DNA of 64,000 nucleotides from the NCBI RefSeq assembly GCF_030269485.1, contig NZ_BSTL01000022.1, forward strand, positions 1 to 64,000, in the 5' to 3' direction. Under the pieces are notes generated by a model, which made no database searches, had not been told where the DNA came from, and saw only the letters and a list, made by a program, of their open reading frames with translations. Shown in pieces: positions 1 to 9,300 of this stretch. Both the position numbers and the translations under genes were made by a program. The stretch's first letter is position 1. Each line of letters starts with the position of its first letter. Source of the stretch: Actinoplanes sp. NBRC 103695 (GTDB lineage Bacteria; Actinomycetota; Actinomycetes; Mycobacteriales; Micromonosporaceae).

Positions 1-90
1 CAACCACCCAAAATCCCCCAACCCGGCTGGCTCCAAGCCCAACTCCTCGCCCTGCTCGAAGTCGACCCCACCCGACCACGCTGGCTATAA
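1..90 (+). CDS. C-terminal end of an unidentified protein (cut by window edge)
   Basis: An open frame runs from the first base to a TAA at 88-90 and gives 29 residues rich in Pro, Leu and Trp, ending in TRPRWL. The codon use (mostly C or G in third position) fits a real gene tail, but nothing identifies the family. The gene starts outside the window. Confidence 0.4.
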   Translation, partial: QPPKIPQPGWLQAQLLALLEVDPTRPRWL

Positions 91-403
91 CGGCAGTCCA
101 AAAGCATGTGCGAAGTCCCGGTCTAGCAGCAGCGCGGCGAGCACCGTCTGCCGGCGCGGCTCGCCGAACCCGATGGATCCGCCGGCCGTGTGCAGACGGA
201 TCGGCCCCAAGACCCGGAAATCCACGTCGCCGCCCGTTCATGCCATGTCCGCTGAACAGTGCACTTTAGAGCCGGTATCCCGGTGGCCACAACATATCCG
301 CAACATTTCCGACTGCCCCAGGCGGCAGGCTTCGCCTCGGAGTTTGGCGGTCGGGTACGGCCATCACCGATGGTCTCGGTTGCCATTTGACCTAGGAGGA
401 GAT

Positions 404-1486
404 TTGCGTATCAAGAGAATGATTTCTCCGGTAGTCGTGGGGTTGCTCGCCACTTTGGTGATTCCGGGCACCCCGGCCGCAGCCGCTACCATCAGCTGCT
501 ATGAGGGGCAGGGAGTCGATCAGAAGGATCCCGGGTTGGCAGCGATGCCGAACGGGTCGGTGGACGTCTATAAAACCGACTTTAACGGCGCAGTCACCCG
601 CACCCAGATCGACCCGCGGACGTCTGCCCCGATCGGCTTCCAGAATCTGGGCGGTTTCTCACGCTCCGAACCGGTGGCGGCCTCCTTTGGGGAGGGACAC
701 TCCGCGGTCGCCGTGCGAGGTCGCGACGAGGCGCTCTACGTCATGCAATTCGAGAACGGCGTCTCCACCGGCTGGCAGAACCTCGGCGGGGTGCTGACCT
801 ATAACCCGGACCTGGTATCGATCGGGCCTGGGCACCTCATGGTCTTCTATCGGGGCACCAACAAGCAGCTGTGGTACCTGGAGTACGTGAACGGCGCCTG
901 GGGGCCGCACACCAGCCTCGGCGGCGTGCTGACGTCCTCCCCGATCGCCGTCTCCACAAGGCCGGACCATGTCGGCGTGTTGACCCGCGGCCAGGCCAAC
1001 GACCTCTACTACGTGGAGCGCACCGGGTCTACCTGGAGTAGCTGGATCGGGCTCGGCGGCCGGTACGAAGGCGATCTGGTCGCGGTGAAGCGCGGACCGG
1101 GGATCGACGTATTCGTGCGGGGATTCGACTCCAAAGTGTACGGAATTTCGTACAACGGCTCGTCGTGGGGCTCGTACTACAGCCTGGCCGCACCGCGCGG
1201 CGGTGCGATCTCCGAGCCGGGCGCAGCGGTGACCAGCTCGGGCGAACTGGTGGTATTCGTCCGCGGAAGCGAAGCACCCGCGCAGAACCGCCCCATCTAT
1301 CGCAACTCCTCCTTCGACGGTGGGACGACCTGGTCGGGCTGGATTAGTGTCATTGGCGCCGCACCAACATCAGTGAACAACCCGGAAGCGACGGCCAACG
1401 CCTACGGCGGCTGGACCTTGGCCGATACGAACTTCCCGCCCGGAGCGCGGTTCGGAAATCTCCGGATCTGCTCATCCACACCCTGA
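404..1486 (+). CDS. Secreted DUF346-type beta-propeller (lectin-like) protein
   Basis: Predicted exported protein of about 360 residues. A signal peptide (MISPVVVGLLATLVIPG, then an AAAA cleavage region) is followed by five or six repeats of about 45 residues built around 'GW/W..LGG' followed by a Val-rich strand and 'vRG.d..lyy...' (for example WQNLGGVL, ISLGG, FVRGFDSKVY). This is the pattern of the DUF346/PLL-like propeller family, often sugar-binding. I choose the TTG start at 404 because AGGAGG lies at 394-399; ATG at 419 is the alternative and keeps the same signal peptide. The longer upstream frame from 173 reads through the ribosome site and is not needed. The gene stands alone and ends at a strong hairpin. 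Ligand unknown. Confidence 0.8.
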   Translation: MRIKRMISPVVVGLLATLVIPGTPAAAATISCYEGQGVDQKDPGLAAMPNGSVDVYKTDFNGAVTRTQIDPRTSAPIGFQNLGGFSRSEPVAASFGEGHSAVAVRGRDEALYVMQFENGVSTGWQNLGGVLTYNPDLVSIGPGHLMVFYRGTNKQLWYLEYVNGAWGPHTSLGGVLTSSPIAVSTRPDHVGVLTRGQANDLYYVERTGSTWSSWIGLGGRYEGDLVAVKRGPGIDVFVRGFDSKVYGISYNGSSWGSYYSLAAPRGGAISEPGAAVTSSGELVVFVRGSEAPAQNRPIYRNSSFDGGTTWSGWISVIGAAPTSVNNPEATANAYGGWTLADTNFPPGARFGNLRICSSTP

Positions 1487-1504
1487 CGATCGGCTAGAAG
1501 TGGG

Positions 1505-1538
1505 AACCACAGCCGGAACCTGAAATCCGGCTGTGGTT
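1505..1538 (+). terminator. Intrinsic-type terminator hairpin after the propeller gene
   Basis: A perfect 13-bp inverted repeat (1505-1517 with 1526-1538, arm AACCACAGCCGGA) encloses an 8-base loop and lies 18 bases after the stop codon at 1486. There is no long T-run, which is common in high-GC actinomycetes. Confidence 0.75.
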
Positions 1539-1774
1539 TCCGCGCGCGTCATCCGTAGCGGCGGAGGGCGTGGTGTTGTGGTTCAGGACATAGGAAACCC
1601 GTGTCTCGGGTCATCCGCGTCACCGTGAGTGAGCGGCGTGCCCGCGGGTGCTCCAGCGCCGGCCTCGGGAGCAAAGTCGTGAACATCGAGACCCGGGCAA
1701 GATCTGTCAACGGCAACCGGATCCTGAGCAGGTGCCGGCAATTGAAAACGGACCAGCTTCCGGTTCATGACTCG

Positions 1775-1890
1775 TCGGTGGTGGCCGCAGGGGACGCGGC
1801 CGAGGTCTCGGTCTTTGAGGCGGTAGCTGTCGCCTTGAGGGCGACGACGTCGGCATGGTGCACGAGCCGGTCGATCATTAACGTAACCGT
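1775..1890 (-). pseudogene. Remnant of IS21-family helper ATPase IstB (C-terminus)
   Basis: Read on the minus strand, one frame gives LMIDRLVHHADVVALK and, after loss of one base near 1836, the next frame continues GDSYRLKDRDLGRVP. Together these are the characteristic C-terminal end of IstB-like transposition helper ATPases of IS21 elements. No istA, no Walker region and no intact open frame are present, so only a frameshifted 3' scrap survives. The sequence on its downstream side (1560-1775) probably includes the decayed right end of the same element, but I cannot delimit it. Confidence 0.7.
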
Positions 1891-2274
1891 GCCAGCGCGC
1901 GACTCTAGCCGAGAAGAGTGAACCTAGACGCACAATCGAAAGATCACGAACAGGCGCATCACGTCACCGCCGCCGACGCAGTAGGCCCATCAGCGCTCTT
2001 TACTCAGCATCCGCGCGAGCGGATCGAAGTGCATTCCGGAAGATGTTTCCGCAGCTCAAGGACGATCTTATGGGCCGGGAGGTCGTTTTCGCGGACTCCT
2101 TTACTTGGCTGCCTTCGCCGTTGATCGAATGGGTCCTCGAGGCTCCGCTGCGTATCGCTGCAGGTCAGCGGGCCGTGTAGGCCGTTCGGGTGTTGCCCTT
2201 GTGGCCGTTGGCCCGGCGGCACCACCCTTTACTCACGAGCCGGGGCTGCCGACCGGAGTTTTTGGCTGCGGGAC
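1891..2274. other. Non-coding or decayed stretch between two mobile-gene remnants
   Basis: About 380 bases with only short, unconvincing frames on both strands. No RNA gene, promoter pair or recognisable protein fragment seen. It lies between the istB scrap and the broken recombinase, so it is probably insertion-sequence or island debris. Confidence 0.4.
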
Positions 2275-3139
2275 GTGAGCAGGCCGCTGCGCGACCCCTT
2301 GACTCGGGCGGGTGCGGTGCCGGGCAGCGACTCCTTGACCGGGGAGCTTGCATTGAAGATCGAGAATCTCCTGGCTGGTGTTCAGAGTCAGGCCTGGGCG
2401 GTGTCGCTGAGAGACCGGGACCGGTCGTTGCGCGCCGGTAATCATCCGGAGACCACCCGGTACAACCATATGCTCGCTGCTTCGCAGCCGGCCGCGTATC
2501 TGGGCGAGCGGATGCCGGAGGCAGGCGGCGCTTGCGATCCGCCATTGGTGGACAGCCGGCAGGTGACGGCGTTTCAAGCGGCGGTGATCGAGCAGCGCTC
2601 GGCGGGGACGGGGTTGAACAAGTACAAGGCGTTGCAGCAGTTCTTCCGCTGGCTTGTCATCGAGGGCGAAGTTGAGCGGTCGCCGATGCACGGCGTGCCG
2701 CATCTCCTGGTGCCTGACGTCGATCTGGATACCGACTCGGTCGTCCTGACGGGTAAGGGCGGCAAACAACGCCGCGTGCGGTTCGGGCCAAGGCTGCGGG
2801 TGCTGTGCGCCGGTATGTGCGTGCCCGCAGCCGACGCCCGGGCTTGACCGGAATCGAGCAGTTGTGGATCGCCGCGAAGAGTGCCCGGCCGTTGAAGCTG
2901 AACGGCATCAAGATTCGGCTGCGGGAGCTGGGGACAGGGCTGGGGTTGAGCATGTCCATGCGCAGCGGTGGCGGCACAGCTTCGCCCATGAATGGAAGCT
3001 GGCCGGCGGCGATACCGGCGACCTGATGCTGCTGATGGGGTGGTCCTCGGAGGAGATGCCGCGCCGTTATGGTGCCAGCGCGGCCGCGGAACGAGCCCAG
3101 CAAGTCCACGTGCGACTCGGCATCGGCGAACGCGTCTAA
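2275..3139 (+). pseudogene. Broken tyrosine recombinase/integrase
   Basis: Three successive frames reconstruct one integrase. Frame 1 (2275-about 2800) carries the N-terminal SAM-like core-binding domain (KYKALQQFFRWLVIEGE) and then jumps straight to DVDLDTDSVVLTGKGGKQRRV, so the first half of the catalytic domain, with the first catalytic Arg, is deleted. Frame 2 (about 2805-2950) carries RRYVRARSRRPG...LWIAAK. Frame 3 (about 2950-3139) carries RWRHSFAHEW, LMGWSSEEM and RRYGASAAAERA, the last holding the Tyr nucleophile. The usual His of HxxR appears as Gln. With at least two frameshifts and an internal deletion it cannot encode an active enzyme. It marks a past integration event. Confidence 0.85.
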
Positions 3140-3468
3140 CAGGTCCGGGGCCGCCGGCTGCGTCTACGCGGCCAGCGCTGAACGTTTGGTACTGCCTCTC
3201 GACGCTGGGCGGCCTGGCGGGTCTCCATGCCCATCCGCGCCAGCAGCGCGTCCAGGAAGCCCCGGGACGGGCACACGTTCACGCTCGACCTCGAACCGAG
3301 TGACAAGCTCACCGATCTGTCCGTACGGGCGGCCGGCAAGCGCGCCCCTCTCCTCTCAGAGTTGTTCCGCCAAACCGGCGCTGGGCGCACACGGCCGATG
3401 AGCCTGGCCAGGATGGGCTGGCTCCGGCCGGCGCCCCGGCCGCGACGATAACCATTACAGTCGCATTC
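3140..3468. other. Intergenic stretch, nothing recognised
   Basis: Both strands have overlapping open frames caused by high GC content, none with a family motif or a clear ribosome site. It contains the upstream region of the following gene, which starts at a GTG. Confidence 0.35.
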
Positions 3469-4368
3469 GTGAGCGCAGATCAGGGTCTTGTCCGGGTGTC
3501 CGATTCGTTCGGCGTACGCCGTACCCGAGCCGGATCGATCCTCGCGGATGACGGGACAAACTACCAGGTCAAGTGGGATGACACCGATGAGGAAGAGCTT
3601 GTCCCACGGGGCGCCGGCGTTCACGTCGCGACGAGAGGTTCGCTGCGTTTCCTGGCTCTGTCCGACTCCCGGCTGTTCCACGCCGTCTTCGCGCAAGAGC
3701 CCCTCGCGGTGGTTCTCCACCTGTTGGCCGAGTCGTCGGTCCCGCTGAAGGTGCGAGAGATCCGGGAGCGTCTGGCCGAGCTCGGTCTCCGGAACGAGAC
3801 CTGGGCCCGGCACGGGCCCCGCGCGCTGGCGGTTCTGCCCAAGTGGCCAAATGTAGTCCGACGGCAGAAGGGCGACACTCTGGCCTACGCCTGGGTGGGG
3901 GACGACCTTCCCGAACTCCCGTCAGAGGCCGAGCCTGACCCGGAGCCGGCACCTACGCCCGCGCCTGTGTCGAAGCCCGCTCCTTCTCCCGCCAAGCCGA
4001 TCGCGGCTGCGACACCGGCCGAACCGGCGGTGCCGTCCGCCGAGCGCCTTCGGCGCCAGATGAGCGCCGCGCGGAGCCTCGGCGAGGTCGCTCGCCTGCT
4101 CACGCTCCCGAGAGAGTTCGTGGCTGAGTTGTCACCGGAAGTGGTCGCCTCCGCGCTCCGCCGGGTCGCCGCTGAGGATCGGCTGGTCGCGGGCTGGCTC
4201 GACGCCCTGACCGCCTCCGGGCCGATCGGTGCGCTGACCAAGGAACTGGCGACGGCCCGGGCGGCGAAAGCCGCACTCCAGAGCCGGGTCGATGAGCTGG
4301 AGGAGTGGTGGACGGCCCTTGAGCAGAGCACCGATCCGGGCGCCGCAATCCGTCAGCCGGGTAGCTGA
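3469..4368 (+). CDS. Unknown protein: SH3-like N-domain, winged-helix-like middle, Pro/Ala linker, helical C-terminus
   Basis: A 299-residue protein starting at GTG. Residues about 5-55 (RTRAGSILADDGTNYQVKW, then DDTDEEEL) look like a small barrel of the Tudor/chromo-like type. Residues about 75-150 resemble a winged helix (VPLKVREIRERLAELGL ... VLPKWPNVVRRQKGDTLAYAWV). A linker of about 40 residues is almost all Pro, Ala and Glu, followed by a helical tail with a short coiled coil near the end (ATARAAKAALQSRVDELEEWW). No signal peptide. The layout would suit a nucleic-acid or chromatin-associated protein, but that is an inference; I do not recognise the family. It is flanked by a broken integrase and an unrelated secreted protein, so context does not help. 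Confidence 0.6.
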   Translation: MSADQGLVRVSDSFGVRRTRAGSILADDGTNYQVKWDDTDEEELVPRGAGVHVATRGSLRFLALSDSRLFHAVFAQEPLAVVLHLLAESSVPLKVREIRERLAELGLRNETWARHGPRALAVLPKWPNVVRRQKGDTLAYAWVGDDLPELPSEAEPDPEPAPTPAPVSKPAPSPAKPIAAATPAEPAVPSAERLRRQMSAARSLGEVARLLTLPREFVAELSPEVVASALRRVAAEDRLVAGWLDALTASGPIGALTKELATARAAKAALQSRVDELEEWWTALEQSTDPGAAIRQPGS

Positions 4369-4548
4369 GGAGCTTCTGGTGCGCCGGCTCGGAAGTGCGC
4401 AGGTAGGGCGATCCGCGCCTGGGCCTGCACGCCCCGGGAGTCTCGTTAAAGAAACTTTAAGGAACGCTTGCTCAGCGTCATGAACTGCTGCCACATCATT
4501 GCTCGTATATCTCGGTACAAGCAGTACCGAGACGAAGAGGAGCCGTGC

Positions 4549-5442
4549 ATGTATCGACGCGGAGTCAGCAGCCGGACGCGCAAGCTGTTGATTGGAGGTG
4601 CCGCCGCAGCGCTGCTCGGCTCGGCGCTCGCGGTCGGCACGGGGATGAGCCAGGCCGCCGAACAGGGTAGCTCCGGTGACATCAGCGCTTCGGTGCCGGC
4701 GCTGGGTTTCAGCCCGGGCGATCCGAACGCGACGGCTGACCGCGTGGGCCCTACCGGGGTGAAAGTTCCCGGTCGTTGCCCACCCACTCAAGCCCAGGTG
4801 AACGCGCAGGTAGCGCTCAAGAATGCGAACCTTCCGAGTGGAACGGACCTCGAAAGCCGCATCCAACGTTTTGAAAAGACCTTGTCGGCGATTCAAGACT
4901 TGAAATGCCCCGCATCTTCCACGACTTTGCTGGGCCGCTTGAATTCCTTGACCGCGCTGCGCGGAAACGCGGATCGCGATAACGTCCTGCGTGGTTTGGG
5001 TTTAAATGAAACGCCAGCGGATAGAGCCGCCGCCACTGGATCCGGTGACGCGGCCGCGGGTGGAGCGACGGGGAACGCCGGAGCCGGCTCCGGTGACATC
5101 AGCGCTTTGGTGCCGGCGCTGGGTTTCAGCCCGGGCGATCCGAACGCGACGGCTGACCGCGTGGGCCCTACCGGGGTGAAAGTTCCCGGTCGTTGCCCAC
5201 CCACTCAAGCCCAGGTGAACGCGCAGGTAGCGCTCAAGAATGCGAACCTTCCGAGTGGAACGGACCTCGAAAGCCGCATCCAACGTTTTGAAAAGACCTT
5301 GTCGGCGATTCAAGACTTGAAATGCCCCGCATCTTCCACGACTTTGCTGGGCCGCTTGAATTCCTTGACCGCGCTGCGCGGAAACGCGGATCGCGATAAC
5401 GTCCTGCGTGGTTTGGGTTTGAATGAAACGCCAGCCGGATAA
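4549..5442 (+). CDS. Secreted protein of two near-identical 116-residue repeats
   Basis: A 297-residue exported protein. ATG 4549 is preceded by GAAGAGGAG; frames extending to 4468 lack such a site. An Arg-rich N-terminus and hydrophobic segment (LLIGGAAAALLGSALAVGTG) form a signal peptide ending near QAAEQ. The mature part is two copies of one domain (SGDISA.VPALGFSPGDP ... VLRGLGLNETPA), residues about 42-157 and 181-296, joined by a Gly/Ala linker. Each copy has two Cys (GRCPPT and DLKCPAS), perhaps one disulphide, and a predicted helical core. I do not recognise the domain. The DNA of the two copies is almost identical, so the duplication is recent or kept uniform by recombination. It stands alone. 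Confidence 0.8.
   Translation: MYRRGVSSRTRKLLIGGAAAALLGSALAVGTGMSQAAEQGSSGDISASVPALGFSPGDPNATADRVGPTGVKVPGRCPPTQAQVNAQVALKNANLPSGTDLESRIQRFEKTLSAIQDLKCPASSTTLLGRLNSLTALRGNADRDNVLRGLGLNETPADRAAATGSGDAAAGGATGNAGAGSGDISALVPALGFSPGDPNATADRVGPTGVKVPGRCPPTQAQVNAQVALKNANLPSGTDLESRIQRFEKTLSAIQDLKCPASSTTLLGRLNSLTALRGNADRDNVLRGLGLNETPAG
4671..5018 (+). repeat. Tandem direct duplication, copy 1
   Basis: This 348-bp segment recurs at an offset of exactly 417 bp (5088-5435). I see only about two mismatches, for example TCG/TTG early and TTAAAT/TTGAAT at the end. The offset is a multiple of three, so the reading frame is kept. Confidence 0.95.
5088..5435 (+). repeat. Tandem direct duplication, copy 2
   Basis: Second copy of the 348-bp unit at 4671-5018. 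A 69-bp Gly/Ala-coding linker separates the copies and is not itself duplicated. Confidence 0.95.
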
Positions 5443-5589
5443 AGCCGCGCGGGGAACGCGGGCCGCAAACGCGCCAGCGAAATGAGCGGCTCGCAGAGCG
5501 GCGCCGCGTACAACGGCAACCTGATCTTTCGCGGATCCTGATCCACCGCACGGAACCGCCTCGCCGGAGGCCCTCGCACCACGGGGGGT

Positions 5590-6170
5590 CTCCGCGCGTC
5601 CGTGTGTGGGTCATGCGCGCGGTGATCTTCGGCTACTTCGGCGCGCTGACCGACCCCGGCGATGAGGAGCATCGCGAGCCCCTCGCGCACCGCACCGGCG
5701 AGCTGCTCGGCGTCTGCTGGCCACGGTTCTCGGGCGTCGGCGGCGTCCAGGGCCGCGCAGGTGGCACTCACTCCGTCGTCGGCGGCGTCCCGGGTGCGGT
5801 GGCCGTACAGATCCACCGTGGCAGCCACGTTCTTGTGCCGCAGTGTCTGGGACACCACCGCCGGCGGCACGCCTTGGTTGATCATGATGGTGGCCGCGAT
5901 GCGCCGCAGGTCGTGCACCCGATGGCCGGCAGCCCGGCGTCGGCGGTGAGCCGGCGTCGGTGGTCGAGCACGTACTGCGGCAGCAGGGATTGCTCGTCGG
6001 GCCGGGCGAACACCGGGCCCAGGTCGTCGTAGTCGCGGGCAGCGAGCCGCTGGCGGCGCTGGCGGCGGCGTTGCCGCTGCAATGCCGCGATAGCCCGGTC
6101 GGACAACGCGACCCAGGCCCGGCAGCCCTTGGTCTTGGGCGCGTTGAACATGCTGCGGCTGTTGTCGACG
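5590..6170 (-). pseudogene. Integrase (tyrosine recombinase) catalytic-domain remnant
   Basis: On the minus strand one frame (about 6170-5930) reads MFNAPKTKGCRAWVALSD, LGPVFARPDEQSLLPQYVLD and LTADAGLPAI. After a one-base loss near 5928 a second frame continues VHDLRRIAATIMINQGVP, VVSQTLRHKN and TVDLYGHRTRDAADDGVSA. These are the core and HxLR.../LGH...Y parts of phage-type integrases. The N-terminal half is missing, and the final Tyr region (DLYGH) is preserved. It is non-functional. This is a different integrase lineage from the remnant at 2275-3139, so at least two separate elements have been here. Confidence 0.8.
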
Positions 6171-6280
6171 CCATCGAAGGCGTAAATGGAAACCAACCTT
6201 CGAACACCCGCCGCGCAAACCCCCAGCCCAGACGATCGTGCAGAACCCCACCTGCCAGACCCCACTTCCCGCAAACGACG

Positions 6281-6314
6281 AAGGGCCCGACCTCTCCGTG
6301 GAGGCCGAGCCCTT
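6281..6314 (-). terminator. Terminator hairpin downstream of the protease gene
   Basis: Arms 6281-6294 and 6301-6314 pair at 12 of 14 positions with a 6-base loop. It lies 22 bases past the stop codon of the minus-strand protease gene at 6336. Confidence 0.7.
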
Positions 6315-6335
6315 CACCTAGGGCTGTCGATCAGG

Positions 6336-9300
6336 TCATGGCAGTCGTGTCAGGTTGAAGTCATACACCGTCGTCTGACCGTTTACGATCTGCGCCTTTC
6401 TGGTTTGGGGCACGTAGCCGTTGGCGGCCACTGTCAGTTGGACCGGAGCGTTCGAAGCCGGCATCCAGTACTCGTAGGTGCCGTCGGCGCCCGTGATCAG
6501 CGTGGCGTCGTAGGCGAGCCCATCGAGGTGGACGACGGCTCCCGCGAGCGGTGTTCCCGCGCCCGTGACCGTACCCGTGACCTTGCCCCACCCGGCGGGA
6601 CGTTTGACGTTCAGCGTGGCCGAGACCGACGGCTCGCTGTACGGCGTGTCGGCGCGGAGGCCGATCGAGGCCCCGTAGGTGCCGGGCTGGTCGACGTTCG
6701 CCGTGATGATCGACGTCACCTGGACGCGGGCGCCCGGCTTGAGGGTCACCGTTCCCGGCTGCACGTCGAGCCACCCGACACCGCCGCTGCCGCCCGTCGC
6801 ACCGGCGACGTTCATCACCAGGTGCATTCCGGGGAAGTCGATGTCGGTCGTGTCGGTCGGCTCGGGGAGGCTGCACGCGTCCGACGAGATGTAGCTGGGC
6901 GCCGTCTGGCCCTGATCGTTGGAACCGATGAAGAACCAGCCGCCGGCCGGCACGTCGACCTCGACCACGAGCGTGCCGCCCGCCGGAACAGATCCCTCGA
7001 CCGGGACCGTGACGATCGTGCCGTCCGCGTCCGCGGCGACCGTGACGTCCTTGCTGCCGAGCGGCGTCATGTTCGCGTAGCGGAGGTCACCCACGAGCGA
7101 GTACAGGTTGACCGAAAGCGGCTGGGCCGAGTTCGTCAGCTCGACACCGAACTGCACCTGGGAAACGTCGAACGACCCGTTGATGCCGAAGTCGCTCAGC
7201 TTGAACGTCCGCAGGTACTTGTTGTCCCGCGCCTCGGAACCGTTGTTGCACGAGGCCGAGTTCCCGGTCGTGATCGCCTGCGACGCCGAGTGGGTAATGG
7301 TCTGCTCCGCGAGCGGGACAGCTGCCGCCCGTGGAGTGATCGACGCACCCAGCTTGGCGCCCGACTTCGACAGCCGCGCCTTGGACGTGCTGAGCGCCTT
7401 GTCCGAAGGCTTCGTCGACTTGGCGACGGTCGCCGGTCCCTCGACGCCCTTGATCACCGCGGTACCGGCCGTCGTCGAGCCGAGCGGTACGAACGATCCG
7501 CCGCCGGCACCGAGGTCGACCCGGACCGGGGCCGAGCCCGTGTTCGACACCTGGAACGTTCGGGTGACCGACTCACCCATTCCGAGCGTCGCCGAGATCG
7601 ACTCTTTGTTGACCGCGATGCGGCCGGCCTTGAGCTCAGCGCTGAGCGTCGACACCTGACCCTCCCTCGTCAGGTTCGCCACCCCCGTCGCGCTCTCGTA
7701 GTTGTCGGCCTCGATCAGGAGGTCGTAGCTACCGAGAAGCAGGCTCAGTGCGTACCCGCCGTCGGCGCCCGTGGTCGCGACGCGCTTGGCCCCGTCCGCC
7801 CTGTTGGTGGCGGTGACCGTGGCGCCCTGGATCGGCGCCTTGGTGTTGAAGTCGCGGATCACTCCGCTGACGGTTGCCAGGGACGGAGCGTCGTAGGTGA
7901 TCGTCAGACCCTCGTGGGTCGCGATGGCGTTGGACGAGTACTGAAGTGCGTCGGAGCCGGCCTCGTTCTCGATGCCGATCGTGGCCGAGTTGCCCTGGGT
8001 GCGCCCGTCCGCGGTGCCTGGACCGTAGCCCATGACGATCGTGCCGTCGGACACGAGTGTCGTCGAGAACGAGAAGCGGGTGTTGCTCGACTCGAACGGG
8101 AATACGTCACGCCATTCGAGCGTGAACGCATCTTTGCCGCCCACCGTGGTCGTACCGGTGTAAAGGCCCGACTGCGCATCGATGATCAGGTCGTCCCAGA
8201 AGGGATAGACAGCCGCGTTGGGCGCGGGCGCGTTGGGGATGGCGACGTTGGCGAGGGCAGAGTTCGCAGCAAGGAAGTTCAGGTACCCGTTGGTCGACAC
8301 GAACGCCTTGTCGTACGTTCCGTAGTAGAACGGGAAGTTGAACGGCAGGGCCACCGTCCCGCTGACGTCGTCGCCGTTGAGTGGTGTCCGGGTGGTTCCC
8401 CGCAGGTACCCGCCTTCGGAGACCGCGCACGTGTAGCCGAACGCGTCCTTCTTGGGGGCGAGTGTGACGGGTACCGTCTCGTCACCGTCGACCACGATCT
8501 CGCGAGAGAACGGAGCGTTGCACCCTCCCGCCGTCACCACCAGCTCGTACGTGCCTTCCGGGACCGACGGGAACGTGAAGGTTCCGTCGGCACCCGTCGT
8601 GACGGGCTCGATCTGCGACGCGATCGTGACTCTCGCACCCCCGACGGGCGCGCCTGCGGCCGTGACGGTCCCCGACACCTTGTGCGACGGCGCCGCCTCG
8701 AGCGTCAGGTTGACCGTGGTGGTCACGTCCTCGGTGATGGTCGCGGTCGCCGACTTGGTCAGGTAGCCGAACGCGCTGGCCGAGACGGCGTAGTCGTCCA
8801 CGGGCAGCTTGGCGGAGTAGGTGCCGTCCGCGCCCGTGAGGACAGTGCGGTCCGCATCGCCGTCGGCCACGACACGGGCACCCGCGATCGGGGCGCCCGC
8901 GGCGTCTGTCACTTTGCCCGTCAGCGTGCCGACGCCAGTGGTGGGCGCGGCTTCGACCAGCGCTGCGGCGTCGAGCTTGCCCTCGCCCCACACGTTGTTG
9001 TCTCCCGCGGTTCCACCGCAACTCGTATCAGCGGTGTCCACCGCGGTCTGATCGAGCAGCGCCGCGGTGCCGGCGATGTCGCGGTACATCGCTGGTGAGG
9101 CACTCCACAGCAGCGCGACGGCGCCCGCCAGGTGCGGCGTGGCCATCGAGGTGCCCGAGAAGTCGGCGTAGCCGCCGGGAACCGACGATCGCACGTCCAC
9201 GCCGGGACCCGCGATATTCGGCTTGAGCTCGTTGTCCCGCCCCGGACCGCGAGACGAGAAGCTCGCGATGTTGCCGTTGACGTCGTATGCGCCGGCGGCG

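Noticed and set aside
173-403. N-terminal extension of the propeller gene in the same frame
   Set aside because: It has no ribosome site, runs through the AGGAGG at 394 and would hide the signal peptide.
6186-9098. A 970-residue plus-strand open frame
   Set aside because: It lies antisense to the protease gene, is extremely rich in Arg, Asp and Val with no domain, and is a high-GC shadow.
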